The position numbers were made by a program, and so were the translations under genes. A DNA stretch of 64,000 nt, taken from contig JAHBXG010000022.1 in assembly GCA_019636565.1 (NCBI GenBank), forward strand, positions 1 to 64,000. The letters are read 5' to 3'. The notes below the pieces were generated by a model. That model made no database searches, had not been told where the DNA came from, and worked only from the letters and a program-made list of their open reading frames with translations. Of the stretch, positions 7,989-16,804 are shown one piece after another (the stretch's first letter is position 1; every line of letters begins with the position of its first letter). The stretch comes from Phycisphaeraceae bacterium. Its GTDB lineage: Bacteria; Planctomycetota; Phycisphaerae; Phycisphaerales; UBA1924.

Positions 7989-9041
7989 TTACTCCCGGCT
8001 GACCATGCGTCGAATTGTGTCCGGGCTCTCGGGCTGGCCGGTGCGGGTGCTCAGAAGCGCCGCCTGAGCGGTAGACAGTACCGACAACATGTCCATCGGC
8101 GTTGGCGCGGGGATGTGCGAATCCAGCAATCGGTTGATCCCGTCGCCGAGAATCTCAACGCTATGAGGCGGACTCTTCACTGTTCTTCGGTGGCGTGCCT
8201 CATCGATCTTTTCTCCGGCTGGTCCGAGGAATTCGAACCCGTCGTCGTAAATGCGGAGTCGCCCGGCTGGACCAAGCAGCGTGAGCACGCGGTTCCATCG
8301 TCCGGCATGGTCGCTGGCGACAATGGTTGCGGTGCGCCCATCCGAGAATCTCATAACCGCAGTCAGGTCGCCTGAAAATCCGCGAAGGGTCTCCCCTGGC
8401 ACGCTGTACACGCTCTGTCCCTGCGCGGGCGAGACGAACGAGGCGTCCACGGTTTCGGGAGTACCTAGATGCGACACGACGGCGTCCAGGGCAGAAACAA
8501 GTTGAGCGCCGAGCGAGCCTTGCTCGGGCGAGTTGTAGAACTCAAGCGAAAGCGTGCGAACATGCCCGAACTGTTCGATCACCTCGTGCGCGTCGCGGTA
8601 ACGCTTGGAATGACGGAATAGCGTGAGCAGCCGGAACGACTCGGGCGAGCCGAGTTGCTCGTCAGAACTTGTGGTGTTCTGTAGCGCCAAAGCGCTGGCC
8701 GGGATCGGTTCGAGCGAGGCGATCCGAACACCCCTTGACTTTGCCGCTGCCAGTGCGCGATCATCCGCTGGTTCGCTTTCTTTGCCGAAGTCGCCGGGAT
8801 CGAACAGCAGCACAACCGTTGCCTTGGTCTCCACCAGAACTGACCGCAGATCATCGGCGGGTTCTGTCAAGAGTTTTTGGGCAAGGGCGGTTGATTCGCC
8901 ACGCGTTGGAGAACCCACCGCCTCGATCGTGAGGTTGCACGCCGCGGCAACGTCGTGAGCGAGCGAAACCTGATCCGGACGGAGCCAGACAACAGCCGTT
9001 TTCTTCGAAGCTTCCTTGCGCGAAGTGGACACCGGACCCAT
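7989..9041 (-). CDS. Gfo/Idh/MocA-like oxidoreductase fold protein (tentative)
   Basis: A 350-residue protein of uncertain role. The second half resembles the C-terminal domain of the Gfo/Idh/MocA oxidoreductases ('SGDLTAVMRFSDGRTATIVASDHAGRW', 'GPAGRLRIYDDGFEFL'). The N-terminal half has alternating strands and helices like a Rossmann domain ('TKATVVLLFDPGDF'), but I see no GxGxxG dinucleotide loop and no EKP lysine motif, so NAD binding and catalysis are doubtful. It may be a degenerate or non-enzymatic family member. The start at 9041 (ATG, MGPVSTSR) is chosen because upstream sequence overlaps the rnpB promoter region. It diverges from rnpB. Confidence 0.6.
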   Translation of the reverse strand: MGPVSTSRKEASKKTAVVWLRPDQVSLAHDVAAACNLTIEAVGSPTRGESTALAQKLLTEPADDLRSVLVETKATVVLLFDPGDFGKESEPADDRALAAAKSRGVRIASLEPIPASALALQNTTSSDEQLGSPESFRLLTLFRHSKRYRDAHEVIEQFGHVRTLSLEFYNSPEQGSLGAQLVSALDAVVSHLGTPETVDASFVSPAQGQSVYSVPGETLRGFSGDLTAVMRFSDGRTATIVASDHAGRWNRVLTLLGPAGRLRIYDDGFEFLGPAGEKIDEARHRRTVKSPPHSVEILGDGINRLLDSHIPAPTPMDMLSVLSTAQAALLSTRTGQPESPDTIRRMVSRE

Positions 9042-9096
9042 GGTACCCGATCGCGAAAGCCCCGCGGACAGGCGAACTTGCGATGGGCTGGGTCGA

Positions 9097-9102
9097 TACA
9101 AT
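9097..9102 (+). promoter_or_regulatory. -10 box of rnpB promoter
   Basis: A TACAAT hexamer sits about 7 nt upstream of the expected 5' end of RNase P RNA. No good -35 match is seen at 16-18 nt spacing, so the assignment rests on the -10 match and its position. Confidence 0.55.
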
Positions 9103-9108
9103 GAGATC

Positions 9109-9565
9109 ACGACGCGGCAAGGCGGCCGCGGAGGTCGGATGGTCCGGCCTCTGAGGAAAGTCCGAGCACGGCAGGACACGCTGGTGGGTAACGCCCACCC
9201 GATCGGGGACGGAGCAATTCGGAGCCCGGTCGAGGGAAAGTGCCACAGAGATCAAACCGCCGATGGCCTCGCGAAAGCGGGGATCAGGTAAGGGTGAAAA
9301 GGTGCGGTAAGAGCGCACCGGCCGGCCTGTGAGGGCCGGCGCATGGCAAACCCCAGCGCGTGCAAGGTCACGCAGCCTTCGCTTCCGCAAGGAAGGTGCC
9401 CGGTTCGGGCATGAGGCAACTCCGGGGGCGGGTGGACCGCTCGAGCTTCGCGGCAACGCGGGGCCCAGAGAAATGGTCGCCACGGTTGGAAGGTGCGCTG
9501 GGCTCCCGTCAAGGATCGAGCGCAAACCGCCAGCCGGACAGAACTCGGCTTAAAGCCGCGTCGAG
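9109..9565 (+). ncRNA. rnpB: RNase P RNA, bacterial type A
   Basis: The catalytic RNA of RNase P, which trims the 5' leader of tRNA precursors. Conserved blocks are present in order: 'gaggaaagtccgagc' (9153), 'agatcaaaccgccgatggc' (9249), 'ggatcaggtaagggtgaaa' (9281), 'ggtgcggtaagagcgcacc' (9301), and the 3' core 'gacagaactcggctta' (9538). Helix P1 is formed by gacgcggc (9111-9118) with gccgcgtc (9555-9562), which fixes both ends to within a few nt. Short open frames across it have no coding meaning. It is followed by an intrinsic terminator. Confidence 0.97.
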
Positions 9566-9571
9566 CCGATC

Positions 9572-9609
9572 GCGGGCCTCCGGGATGACCGGGGGCCCGC
9601 GTCCTTTTT
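9572..9609 (+). terminator. Intrinsic terminator of rnpB
   Basis: Stem gcgggcc (9572-9578) with ggcccgc (9594-9600), extended inside by ccgg/ccgg pairing, followed by 'gtccttttt'. It lies directly after the 3' end of RNase P RNA. Confidence 0.8.
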
Positions 9610-9617
9610 GGGGGCTC

Positions 9618-10031
9618 TCACACCCGTTCGCCGCGCTCGGGGAGGAGAAATACCGGGACGCTGAACAGCTCTCCGCCTCGACCTTCGAAAGAAATGATGT
9701 TCTGGCGGGTGAAGACGGCGAACGAGGCATATCCGCTTCGCGCAATCCGGATGACGAAATCGGCGTAACTGATTCTGTCGAGCCGGTTACGCTCAACGGC
9801 CTGCAAGGCACCGGAGCAAGATGGAGTCTTTCTAACTCGAACTCCGAAGAGCATTCCCAGCGTCGCGGTTGAGTATGTATCGTCCGGTCCAAAAATGCAG
9901 GACTCCCTGCGGACCAGGTCGACGCGAACGCGCGCGATATTCGCTCCCAGCCACAGGGACATCAAATCGGTGAGCGAGATTGCCCCGGCATTGCAGCGGA
10001 GATTGATTCTCGAAACCTCATGGTGATCCAC
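9618..10031 (-). CDS. Hypothetical protein
   Basis: A 137-residue frame with no recognised family. Composition looks protein-like (alternating Val/Ile/Arg and hydrophobic stretches such as 'YADFVIRIARSGYASFAVFT'), it lacks the Arg/Pro/Ser bias of shadow frames, and nothing better occupies the interval between rnpB and the methyltransferase gene. No signal peptide or membrane helix is clear. The start is uncertain; internal Met residues near residue 24 are alternatives. Confidence 0.45.
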   Translation of the reverse strand: MDHHEVSRINLRCNAGAISLTDLMSLWLGANIARVRVDLVRRESCIFGPDDTYSTATLGMLFGVRVRKTPSCSGALQAVERNRLDRISYADFVIRIARSGYASFAVFTRQNIISFEGRGGELFSVPVFLLPERGERV

Positions 10032-10054
10032 CGCGCCCTCCCCCGCGGGTCAGA

Positions 10055-10924
10055 TTACTGGCGAGCAACCACGTATACAACCCAATTTTCATCGACTGGA
10101 TTGTCTTTTTTGTTCGGGTTCAAGTACAGATTGCCGGCGGAATCGACCGCATCCCCGAGGCGGTCGTGTACTTCGACGGCGCGGAACCCCGCTTCTCGAA
10201 GCGCGTCGTTCAATTCCGGGAGGGACCACAGGCGCCAGTGATAGACGAAGGCATCGCGGATTTCAGAGTCAGGTTTCTTACCTTTGTTGGTTTTCTTCCA
10301 CACGCGGAAGTGCAGCGCGTCGAGCACAAGACCGGAAATGGGGTCGGCGGCACGCTGTTCGAATGTGTACTCGACCAGTTCGCCATTCCATGGTGCGATC
10401 CGTGGTGCCCGAAGCATCTGAACGATCTTGCCCGGCGAGAAGGCGTCGCGACCGCCGTAGAGGTCGCACACGAAGATGCCGCCCGGCTTCAGGGACTGCT
10501 TCGCGTTCTTCAGGTATTGGAGAAGCGCTGCACGCGTGTGCTGGTACCCGATCGGGAAATTGGTGGCCGCGACGATGTCGGCGCGGGACTTCGCACGTTT
10601 CGCGTCGGCGATTTCGGGGGTGACGCGTGGATGCGACGAAGCATGAACCAGCACGCCGGGGTCGATATCAACGGCAACGGCGCCGCGAGACCGATGCGAA
10701 GCGGCCCAGGCGCGTGCGAGTGCGCCCGAACCGGAGAAATCTTCGCGAAGCACTTTGGGCTTACGGCCGTGTGCGGCGTCGAGAAATCGAATCAGCCGTA
10801 CCGGTTCGGTCACGCAAAGTTCGTACAGATCGAGCGCCGTGAAAGCCGGATCAGGCTTGGGCCGACTTCTGACCGCTGATCGCTGACGGCTGACGGCTTT
10901 CTTCCTCACGCCATCCGTACCCAT
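10055..10924 (-). CDS. Class I SAM-dependent methyltransferase (paralogue)
   Basis: A 289-residue Rossmann methyltransferase with motif I region 'LREDFSGSGALARAW', acidic 'AVDIDPGVL', 'ADIVAATNFPIGY' and 'LKPGGIFVCDLYGG'. It is paralogous to the product of 2412-3242, sharing the 'HWRLWSL' and 'EAGF' blocks. It is the last gene of a leftward operon behind an ABC exporter and overlaps the permease stop. ATG at 10924 gives a 19-bp overlap; a GTG at 10909 would give a tidy GTGA overlap and is an equally good start. The substrate is unknown; its operon position could link it to the exported compound. Confidence 0.82.
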   Translation of the reverse strand: MGTDGVRKKAVSRQRSAVRSRPKPDPAFTALDLYELCVTEPVRLIRFLDAAHGRKPKVLREDFSGSGALARAWAASHRSRGAVAVDIDPGVLVHASSHPRVTPEIADAKRAKSRADIVAATNFPIGYQHTRAALLQYLKNAKQSLKPGGIFVCDLYGGRDAFSPGKIVQMLRAPRIAPWNGELVEYTFEQRAADPISGLVLDALHFRVWKKTNKGKKPDSEIRDAFVYHWRLWSLPELNDALREAGFRAVEVHDRLGDAVDSAGNLYLNPNKKDNPVDENWVVYVVARQ

Positions 10925-12336
10925 TTGACGAGCGTTGCGAAGTTCGGCGGCTTGCCGTACATCAGGACGCCGATGCGGAAGATTTTCGCCGCGGCCCAGC
11001 ACATGAAGGCCACCGTGAGCAACCCCACCAGGATGCTCGCAGGAATCTGCCAGGTGGGTATTGGTTCGCTGCCGCTGATCCGGAGAACCATGACGAAGGG
11101 ATTGATCAGCGGCACGAATGAGCAGACCTGCGCGAACATCGAGTTGGGGTTGCGGAGGATGGGCATCCACAGCATCATCGGGATGATGAGCACCATCATC
11201 ACCGGGCCCATGAGAGATTGGGCTTCGTTGATGTCATTGACAGCGGAGCCGATCGAGGCCATGAGGCACGCGATGACCATGTATGCGATCATGAAGAAGA
11301 CGAAGAGGTAGATGAGGTTCTGCCAAGCCAGCAGATGGGCGTAGGCAAAGAAGATCATCGCGCTGATTCCGGCGCTCGAATAAAGCAACAGAATCAGGAG
11401 GCCCACCGCACCCTTGCCGAGGATCTTACCGAGCATGAGTTGCATCGGGCTGACGGCGGAAAGTATGACCTCCATGACACGGCTTGATTTTTCTTCGATC
11501 GTGCTCGTCAGCAGATACTGACCGGCGGTAAACGTACTGATCCAGAGCAGAAACATGAACGCTCCGGGGATCATCATTTTGGCGACCTTGTTGGTGGACC
11601 GGTCACCTTCTTTGGTGACCGACTTCTCTTCAACCTTTGGCCACGCGGTGAGCCCCCGAATCTTCTCGGGGTTTTGCCCGGCATCAGCGAGCCGAGCGTC
11701 GACGATCGCGCGATTTGTTTGATCGCGAATGTCCTGCTGCACCTCGATGTCCAGTAGCGGGGCAGTTAGCAACTGATATGCCTCGAAGTTTGGCCGGCCT
11801 TCGGCGTCCAATTCCGAGGTCCTGACGGTCTCTTCCGGGATGAACATGAGGGCGAGGCGAGCGCTGGTTCCTTCGGCGGATTGCTCGCGGCCGGTTGCTT
11901 TCAGGATCTCCTTTCTCGCTTCTTCGATCGAGGTCGTGGGCGGTAGCACCGTGACCGTGAGATTGGTTTCGGGAATGAGAGCGTTCGCCGCGGCCATCGG
12001 ATTCGAATCGGCCTGCTCTTTCATCTGCTTTGCGGCATCTGGATCGATGCCCATCGCCTTGGATCCTGCCTCCATCACCTCGCGGAGTTTTTTGTCCTTG
12101 CGCTCCTTGATCTTTTCTGCGCTGAAGGCGTCCTGTATGCGAGGTGCAACCAACCCGCTCGGATCGATCACCGCGACGTGTCCATAGACCGTCGGCGCCT
12201 TCTTGTTCATAAGGATCGGCATCATCACGATCATCAATGTCATGATGAATGGCGGAAACAGCATGCCGAAAATGAAGCCCTTGGTTGCGACGGTCGCGAG
12301 GAATTCCTTCCACGCGACGATGAAGACCTTACCCAC
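10906..12336 (-). CDS. ABC-2 type transporter permease (NatB-like)
   Basis: A 476-residue membrane subunit of an ABC exporter. One membrane helix lies near the N-terminus ('GFIFGMLFPPFIMTLMIVMM'), followed by a large extracytoplasmic loop of about 230 residues and then five or six helices in the C-terminal half, including 'GLLILLLYSSAGISAMIFFAYA' (in shorter pieces) and 'VMMVLIIPMMLWM'. 'EEKSSRVMEVILSAVSP' is a hallmark of the NatB/ABC-2 family that exports sodium or other substrates. The GTG at 12336 is chosen because it follows AGGAGG by 6 nt. The frame also extends upstream, but that part overlaps the ATPase gene. It would pair with the ATPase directly upstream (8-bp overlap). Confidence 0.88.
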   Translation of the reverse strand: MGKVFIVAWKEFLATVATKGFIFGMLFPPFIMTLMIVMMPILMNKKAPTVYGHVAVIDPSGLVAPRIQDAFSAEKIKERKDKKLREVMEAGSKAMGIDPDAAKQMKEQADSNPMAAANALIPETNLTVTVLPPTTSIEEARKEILKATGREQSAEGTSARLALMFIPEETVRTSELDAEGRPNFEAYQLLTAPLLDIEVQQDIRDQTNRAIVDARLADAGQNPEKIRGLTAWPKVEEKSVTKEGDRSTNKVAKMMIPGAFMFLLWISTFTAGQYLLTSTIEEKSSRVMEVILSAVSPMQLMLGKILGKGAVGLLILLLYSSAGISAMIFFAYAHLLAWQNLIYLFVFFMIAYMVIACLMASIGSAVNDINEAQSLMGPVMMVLIIPMMLWMPILRNPNSMFAQVCSFVPLINPFVMVLRISGSEPIPTWQIPASILVGLLTVAFMCWAAAKIFRIGVLMYGKPPNFATLVKWVRMA

Positions 12337-13303
12337 GGCTGACCTCCTGGAGAGAGGGCTTGACGTTGCTCCGAAGTTCTTTGCGGATCGCCGCGGCATC
12401 TCCGCCGACGAGTTCGATGAAAACGTCTTCGAGGCTTGGTCGCTTGAGTTCAAGCCGGCGGACCGGCGCCATCGACGCGGCTTGTCGCATCAGTTCTCCG
12501 ACATCGGCGTTGTCGATGAGACGAAGTTCGATGATGCCGTCGGTCTCGACGACTTCCTTGACGCTGGGCAGCGAACCCCAGGATTTCTGGATATCCGAAG
12601 CGTCGATCGGCTCGACGACGACGGTCTTCGGGTCGTAGGTGCGCCAGATTTCTTCCATGGGCATATCGAGCACCTTCTCGCCGCTCCGGATCATGAAGAG
12701 GCGATCGCACAATTGCTCCGCCTCGAACATGGCGTGCGTTGAGAAGATGATGGTTCTTCCGGCGTCGTTCTGCTCGCGGATGAGTTCTCGCATCAGCCGG
12801 CGGTTTTCGGGATCGAGACCGGTGAACACCTCATCCAGGATCAGCAAATCGGGCTCGTGGATGACCGAGGCCACAAACTGAACTTTTTGCTGCATGCCCT
12901 TGGAAAGTTCTTCGCATTTCTTGCGATACGTGTCCGCCAGGCCGACGCGGACAAGCCATTCCTTCGTTCGTTTGTCTGCTTCGGCGGAATCAAGGCCCTT
13001 GAGCCGCGCGATGTACTTCAGAAACGCGCCGACCTTCATTTTCTTGTAGATGCCCCGTTCTTCGGGCAGGTAGCCGATTCGGTCTTTGCTCTCAACCGCC
13101 GACGACTTGCCGAGCACGCGCAGTTCGCCCGAGTCCGGGAAGATGATCGACATGATCATTCGGATGGTTGTGCTCTTGCCCGCGCCGTTCGGGCCAATGA
13201 AGCCGTAAAGCGAGCCCTCCGGGACGTCGAGGTCCAGATTCTGGACAGCCCGCTTGGGACCGAATGTCTTGTTTAAGCCCCGGATTTCGATGGCGTTGGT
13301 CAC
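12329..13303 (-). CDS. ABC transporter ATP-binding protein (NatA-like)
   Basis: A 324-residue ATPase that would power the ABC-2 permease encoded next to it. Walker A is 'GPNGAGKST', the signature 'LSKGMQQK' replaces LSGGQ, and Walker B is 'LLILDEVFTGLDP' with the catalytic Glu, ending with the switch His in 'FSTHAM'. The C-terminal ~90 residues resemble the extra domain of Na+/multidrug ABC-2 ATPases. It starts with GTG (complement of 13301-13303), 7 nt after an AGGAGG Shine-Dalgarno, and that GTG overlaps the regulator's TGA stop (GTGA). Confidence 0.93.
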   Translation of the reverse strand: MTNAIEIRGLNKTFGPKRAVQNLDLDVPEGSLYGFIGPNGAGKSTTIRMIMSIIFPDSGELRVLGKSSAVESKDRIGYLPEERGIYKKMKVGAFLKYIARLKGLDSAEADKRTKEWLVRVGLADTYRKKCEELSKGMQQKVQFVASVIHEPDLLILDEVFTGLDPENRRLMRELIREQNDAGRTIIFSTHAMFEAEQLCDRLFMIRSGEKVLDMPMEEIWRTYDPKTVVVEPIDASDIQKSWGSLPSVKEVVETDGIIELRLIDNADVGELMRQAASMAPVRRLELKRPSLEDVFIELVGGDAAAIRKELRSNVKPSLQEVSRG

Positions 13304-13974
13304 GAGTTGCCCTCCTGAATCCTTCGTGGCGTACCGATCTGATCTTTGGCAGCACGACGTCGGCTCTTTCGCGCTCGGCGTGCGGAATTTGCCCTCTCCC
13401 TGCCCTGCACGTCCGGCCAGAGACCAAGCAGAACCGTAAAAATTCGGTCTCCCGGCCGATCGTGGGCTGAGACCAGCACGGACTCCACCTGGGCGAACAA
13501 GGCATTTACCTTTGCAAGATCAGCGGGTCCGAGCCTCGCCGTGTGGACGCGGCACCACAGGTCCTTCTCCGGTCCGGCCTCCTTCAAGCCGCCCTTCGCG
13601 AGCGCCGCGGCGACTCCACGGTCCGCGCTGCGAAAGAGCGCGCCGGTGACATCACGCATCGTGCCGAGATCTCGACCGCTACGGGACTGAATCGGAAACC
13701 GGATTTCACCCGCGAGGCGATAGAGTGCTTGCGCGTGGGAACCGATGCGCTCCCATCCGTCGGCACGGATGATCCCGGCGCGGTCAAGCAGGCGGAAATG
13801 GTGGTAAAGGCCGTCGGGTCGGCGCCCGAGCGAGGCAGCGACGGCGGGGACAGCCGCGGCGCCGAGCATGCGCAGCCGATCGACGATCTGAATGCGGATG
13901 GGCGAAGCCATCGCGGCCCACTGGGCTTTGGTTTTGAGCACGATCTCGTTGGGACGAGTGGAGGTCACGCTCAA
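13300..13974 (-). CDS. Winged-helix transcriptional regulator (ArsR/HTH_20-like)
   Basis: A 224-residue regulator. The N-terminal ~95 residues form a winged helix-turn-helix ('MASPIRIQIVDRLRMLG', 'AVAASLGRRPDGLYHHFRLLDRAGII', wing 'GWERIGSHAQALY'), the arrangement seen in ArsR/PadR-like repressors. The rest has no recognised ligand motif and ends in a very basic tail ('RRARKSRRRAAK'). It is the first gene of the operon with the ABC exporter, with start/stop overlap, so it probably controls that operon itself. No operator could be assigned with confidence. Confidence 0.8.
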   Translation of the reverse strand: MSVTSTRPNEIVLKTKAQWAAMASPIRIQIVDRLRMLGAAAVPAVAASLGRRPDGLYHHFRLLDRAGIIRADGWERIGSHAQALYRLAGEIRFPIQSRSGRDLGTMRDVTGALFRSADRGVAAALAKGGLKEAGPEKDLWCRVHTARLGPADLAKVNALFAQVESVLVSAHDRPGDRIFTVLLGLWPDVQGRERANSARRARKSRRRAAKDQIGTPRRIQEGNS

Positions 13975-14077
13975 TAATAGGCGAGTGAAAAAAAAGTAGC
14001 AATTTCACTCGATGAAAAAAAGCCACAACACTCACTGTCGCTCCGGAAACCCGGCGTTCGGGCGGGTATCGTTCGGC

Positions 14078-15205
14078 ATGGCGTCGTCCGGTCCCAGTTC
14101 GGTTGTGCCCTTCGTGTCCCTTTCCGGCCTGCCCTTGCAGGTCTTGGAGAAGTTGGAAGCCATCCGGCGCGAGCACGACGATCTTGACCGCGCGCTCCAG
14201 GATCCAGACGTGCTGGTGGACCACAAAAAGGTGCGTTCGCTCTCGATGAAGAAGTCGGCGCTGGCGCCGGTCGCTTCGGCCGTATCCGAGTTTGAGAGAT
14301 GTGCGAGAGAGATCGAGGAACTCGAATCCGCGGCGGCAGGATCGGATCGCGAACTCGCTTCCCTCGCCAAAGAGGAACTTCCGGCTCTTAAGGACCGCGC
14401 CCGCTCGGTTGTTCGCGAAGCGGTCCGAAACCTCGTAAACGCCGAAGACGCCAAGGTCGGCTCGGTGATCCTCGAAGTGCGAGGCGGCACCGGCGGCGAC
14501 GAAGCAGCGCTGTGGTGCCGCGATCTGTTCGAGATGTACACCAAGTATGCCGGTAAGCGCGGGTGGAAATTCGAGGTGCTCGATTTTGTGCCCGAGACGG
14601 ATGCCGGCGGTATCCGATCAGCGGTTGCCAACGTTCGAGGCGATGGTGTGTGGAGCGAGCTTGCCTTTGAAGCGGGGGTGCACAGCGTGAAGCGGGTGCC
14701 CGCGACCGAAGCCGCCGGCAGGATCCACACCAGCACGGCGACCGTGGCGGTGCTCCCGGAGCCCGAAGATGTGGATGTCAAGATCGATTGGGCCAACGAC
14801 GTGGAAGAGTTTGCAACGCGAGCCCAGGGCCCGGGCGGGCAGAACGTCAATAAGGTCGAGACCGCCTGGCAGATCCATCACAAGCCCAGCGGCATCATCA
14901 TCAAAATGATGGAAGCCAAGAGTCAGCAGCAGAATCGTGAACGCGCGCGGCGATTGCTGATGACAAAGCTCTACGAAGCCGAGCGTCAGAAGCAGCACGC
15001 GGAGCGCTCGCAAGCGCGCAAGTCTCAGATTCGGGGCGGCGATCGGAGCGAAAAGATTCGCACGTATCGCTGGAAGGAAGGAATTGTCGCCGATGAGCGT
15101 CTGCCCGGCGAATACCAACTCCGAGATGTGATCTCCGGCGATCTGAACAAACTGATGACCGATCTTGTGGAGCAGGAAACGGCCAAGCGCGTGGCGGAGC
15201 TGTAA
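14078..15205 (+). CDS. prfA: Peptide chain release factor 1
   Basis: A 375-residue class I release factor that reads UAA and UAG. The peptidyl-tRNA hydrolysis motif is 'GPGGQNVNK' (the GGQ Gln is the methylation site), and the codon-reading loop is 'KRVPATEAAGRIHTST', i.e. P-A-T, which marks RF1 rather than RF2 (SPF). The start is uncertain: ATG 14078 gives a normal N-terminus, while the frame is open back to 14012. A TATCGT hexamer ends 5 nt before 14078 and there is no Shine-Dalgarno. The YhiN-like gene follows after 6 bp. The usual partner prmC (GGQ methylase) is not adjacent. Confidence 0.95.
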   Translation: MASSGPSSVVPFVSLSGLPLQVLEKLEAIRREHDDLDRALQDPDVLVDHKKVRSLSMKKSALAPVASAVSEFERCAREIEELESAAAGSDRELASLAKEELPALKDRARSVVREAVRNLVNAEDAKVGSVILEVRGGTGGDEAALWCRDLFEMYTKYAGKRGWKFEVLDFVPETDAGGIRSAVANVRGDGVWSELAFEAGVHSVKRVPATEAAGRIHTSTATVAVLPEPEDVDVKIDWANDVEEFATRAQGPGGQNVNKVETAWQIHHKPSGIIIKMMEAKSQQQNRERARRLLMTKLYEAERQKQHAERSQARKSQIRGGDRSEKIRTYRWKEGIVADERLPGEYQLRDVISGDLNKLMTDLVEQETAKRVAEL

Positions 15206-15211
15206 TCCGCG

Positions 15212-16594
15212 ATGGCGCGCCATGCTGATATCGCGATCATCGGCGCGGGTGCGGGCGGGCTTTTCGCCTCCATTTGGGCGGGGCGAACTCTTCAAAGCCG
15301 CGGGCTTTCGTCCACGCGCCCATCCTCTCGAATCGTCGCTCTCGACGGCGCAAAGAAACTCGGCGCAAAGATCCTCGTTGCCGGCGGTGGTCGTTGCAAT
15401 GTCACTCACCACGCTGTCGACGAGACTGCTTATGCGGGGAGCAGCCGCAACTCCATCCGCAATGTGCTGCGCCGCTTCGACGTGGCGCAGACAATCGAAT
15501 TCTTCCGCGAGCGGGGCGTCGAACTCAAGCGCGAGGAAACCGGAAAACTTTTCCCTGTCACCGATGACGCGCAGACCGTGCTCGATGCGCTTCTGAACGC
15601 CGCGGCTGCTGCAGGCGTTCAAGTGATCAACCCTTGGCGTGTCGCGTCGGTCAAACGCACCGACCACGGCTTTGCAATTCAGCGCGATTTGCCCGCAGAG
15701 TCGCCTGGAGTGAGGGCGACGGTCGGGGGCGGGGTCGCCTTGGGGGTGGGCGTGGGGGTGGGCGTGGGGGTGGGGGACGTAGTTGTGCTGGCACGTCGAA
15801 TCATCCTCGCCACCGGTGGCCGAAGTCTTCCCAAGACCGGATCCGACGGTCTGGGATTCGAGATCGCGAAGTCGCTCGGGCATTCGATCACGCCGCGCGT
15901 GTTTCCCGCGCTGGTTCCCCTCACGATTCCAAAGGACCACTGGCTGACCAGTCTGAGCGGAGTTACACTCCCGGCCACGCTCGAACTTCGCTCGGCGGGC
16001 GGCAAACGCCTTGCCGCCTTTACCAACTCGACGCTGATTACGCATTTCGGCCTTTCCGGTCCCGGAGTGCTCGACATGAGCCGCTACTACACCGAGGCGA
16101 AATTGGCTGCTGCTCCCGGTGCCGCGCCGGTTCTCGTTTTGAACTGGCTTCCGGAAGAAAACGTGGAATCAATGGACGCTGCTCTCGCTTCGGCGGGTCG
16201 AACCCGAGGCACTTCGATCCTTCGGGTGCTAGAGGCGAAACTTGCAGAGCGAGTGGTGCGTGCCATTTGCGAAGGTGCGGGAGTTGATCCGAGTGCGTCG
16301 TTAGCCGAATTGCCGAAGATCAAACGTCGCACCCTCGCGATTGCGCTGACCGAAATGCCGCTTCCCGTCACCGGCGATCGGGGCTATCTCTTTGCCGAAG
16401 CCACGGCTGGGGGCGTGCCCTTGGCCGAATTGAAGCTCGACACCATGGAAAGCCGCGTTTGCCCGGGACTGCATGTGTGTGGCGAACTCTGCGATGTCGA
16501 TGGTCGTGTTGGCGGGTTCAATTTCCAATGGGCCTGGGCGAGCGGGTACGTCGCCGGGTGTGGTGCCGCGGCGGCCGTTACCACCAGCGCATGA
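15212..16594 (+). CDS. YhiN/HI0933-type FAD-dependent flavoprotein
   Basis: A 460-residue flavoprotein of the HI0933 family. The dinucleotide-binding site is 'IAIIGAGAGGLFASI' at the N-terminus, followed by 'KILVAGGGRCNVTH', the family signature. 'LATGGRSLPKTGSDGLGFEIAKSLGH' and C-terminal 'VCGELCDVDGRVGGFNFQWAWASG' complete the fold. The physiological substrate of this family is not well established. Between residues about 170 and 188 it carries an unusual Gly-Val repeat encoded by a G-rich tandem repeat (15727-15778), where other members have a short loop. It follows prfA by 6 bp on the same strand. Confidence 0.9.
   Translation: MARHADIAIIGAGAGGLFASIWAGRTLQSRGLSSTRPSSRIVALDGAKKLGAKILVAGGGRCNVTHHAVDETAYAGSSRNSIRNVLRRFDVAQTIEFFRERGVELKREETGKLFPVTDDAQTVLDALLNAAAAAGVQVINPWRVASVKRTDHGFAIQRDLPAESPGVRATVGGGVALGVGVGVGVGVGDVVVLARRIILATGGRSLPKTGSDGLGFEIAKSLGHSITPRVFPALVPLTIPKDHWLTSLSGVTLPATLELRSAGGKRLAAFTNSTLITHFGLSGPGVLDMSRYYTEAKLAAAPGAAPVLVLNWLPEENVESMDAALASAGRTRGTSILRVLEAKLAERVVRAICEGAGVDPSASLAELPKIKRRTLAIALTEMPLPVTGDRGYLFAEATAGGVPLAELKLDTMESRVCPGLHVCGELCDVDGRVGGFNFQWAWASGYVAGCGAAAAVTTSA
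15727..15778 (+). repeat. In-frame G-rich 12-bp tandem repeat
   Basis: About three units of gtgggcgtgggg (with small variants) inside the flavoprotein gene, coding for alternating Val-Gly. The unit is a multiple of three, so copy-number change would keep the frame. The strand is rich in runs of three to five G and could form a G-quadruplex. Confidence 0.8.
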
Positions 16595-16754
16595 TGCCAC
16601 CGACCCACCACACCACAATGACAAGCGTGGCGAGAAGCGAGAGATACACGAAGGCCTTCCGCCAGACGCTCCATTCAGTCATGGATCGGAAAAGGAAGAA
16701 ATCAACGAGTGCGGAAATCGCTTCGCCTGTGACTTCAAGAAATGTGTCCAGCAT
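16578..16754 (-). CDS. Small membrane protein (58 aa)
   Basis: A 58-residue protein starting MLDTFLEVTG with a single strong membrane helix near the C-terminus ('AFVYLSLLATLVIVVWWVGG') and a Trp-rich end. A longer frame upstream overlaps aroDE and reads as Arg/Pro-rich shadow. The short version is the real gene because its composition is that of a membrane protein and its start lies in the gap before aroDE. A ggagccc stretch 4-10 nt before the ATG is a weak ribosome-binding site. The function is unknown. It diverges from aroDE. Confidence 0.6.
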   Translation of the reverse strand: MLDTFLEVTGEAISALVDFFLFRSMTEWSVWRKAFVYLSLLATLVIVVWWVGGIMRWW

Positions 16755-16804
16755 CGGGCTCCTTGGTTCACCAACCAACGCCGGGCGCTTCGTACACTCG
16801 CACC

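Noticed and set aside
9016..9553. Several short open frames across the RNase P RNA
   Set aside because: The conserved RNA core occupies the same bases; these frames are chance.
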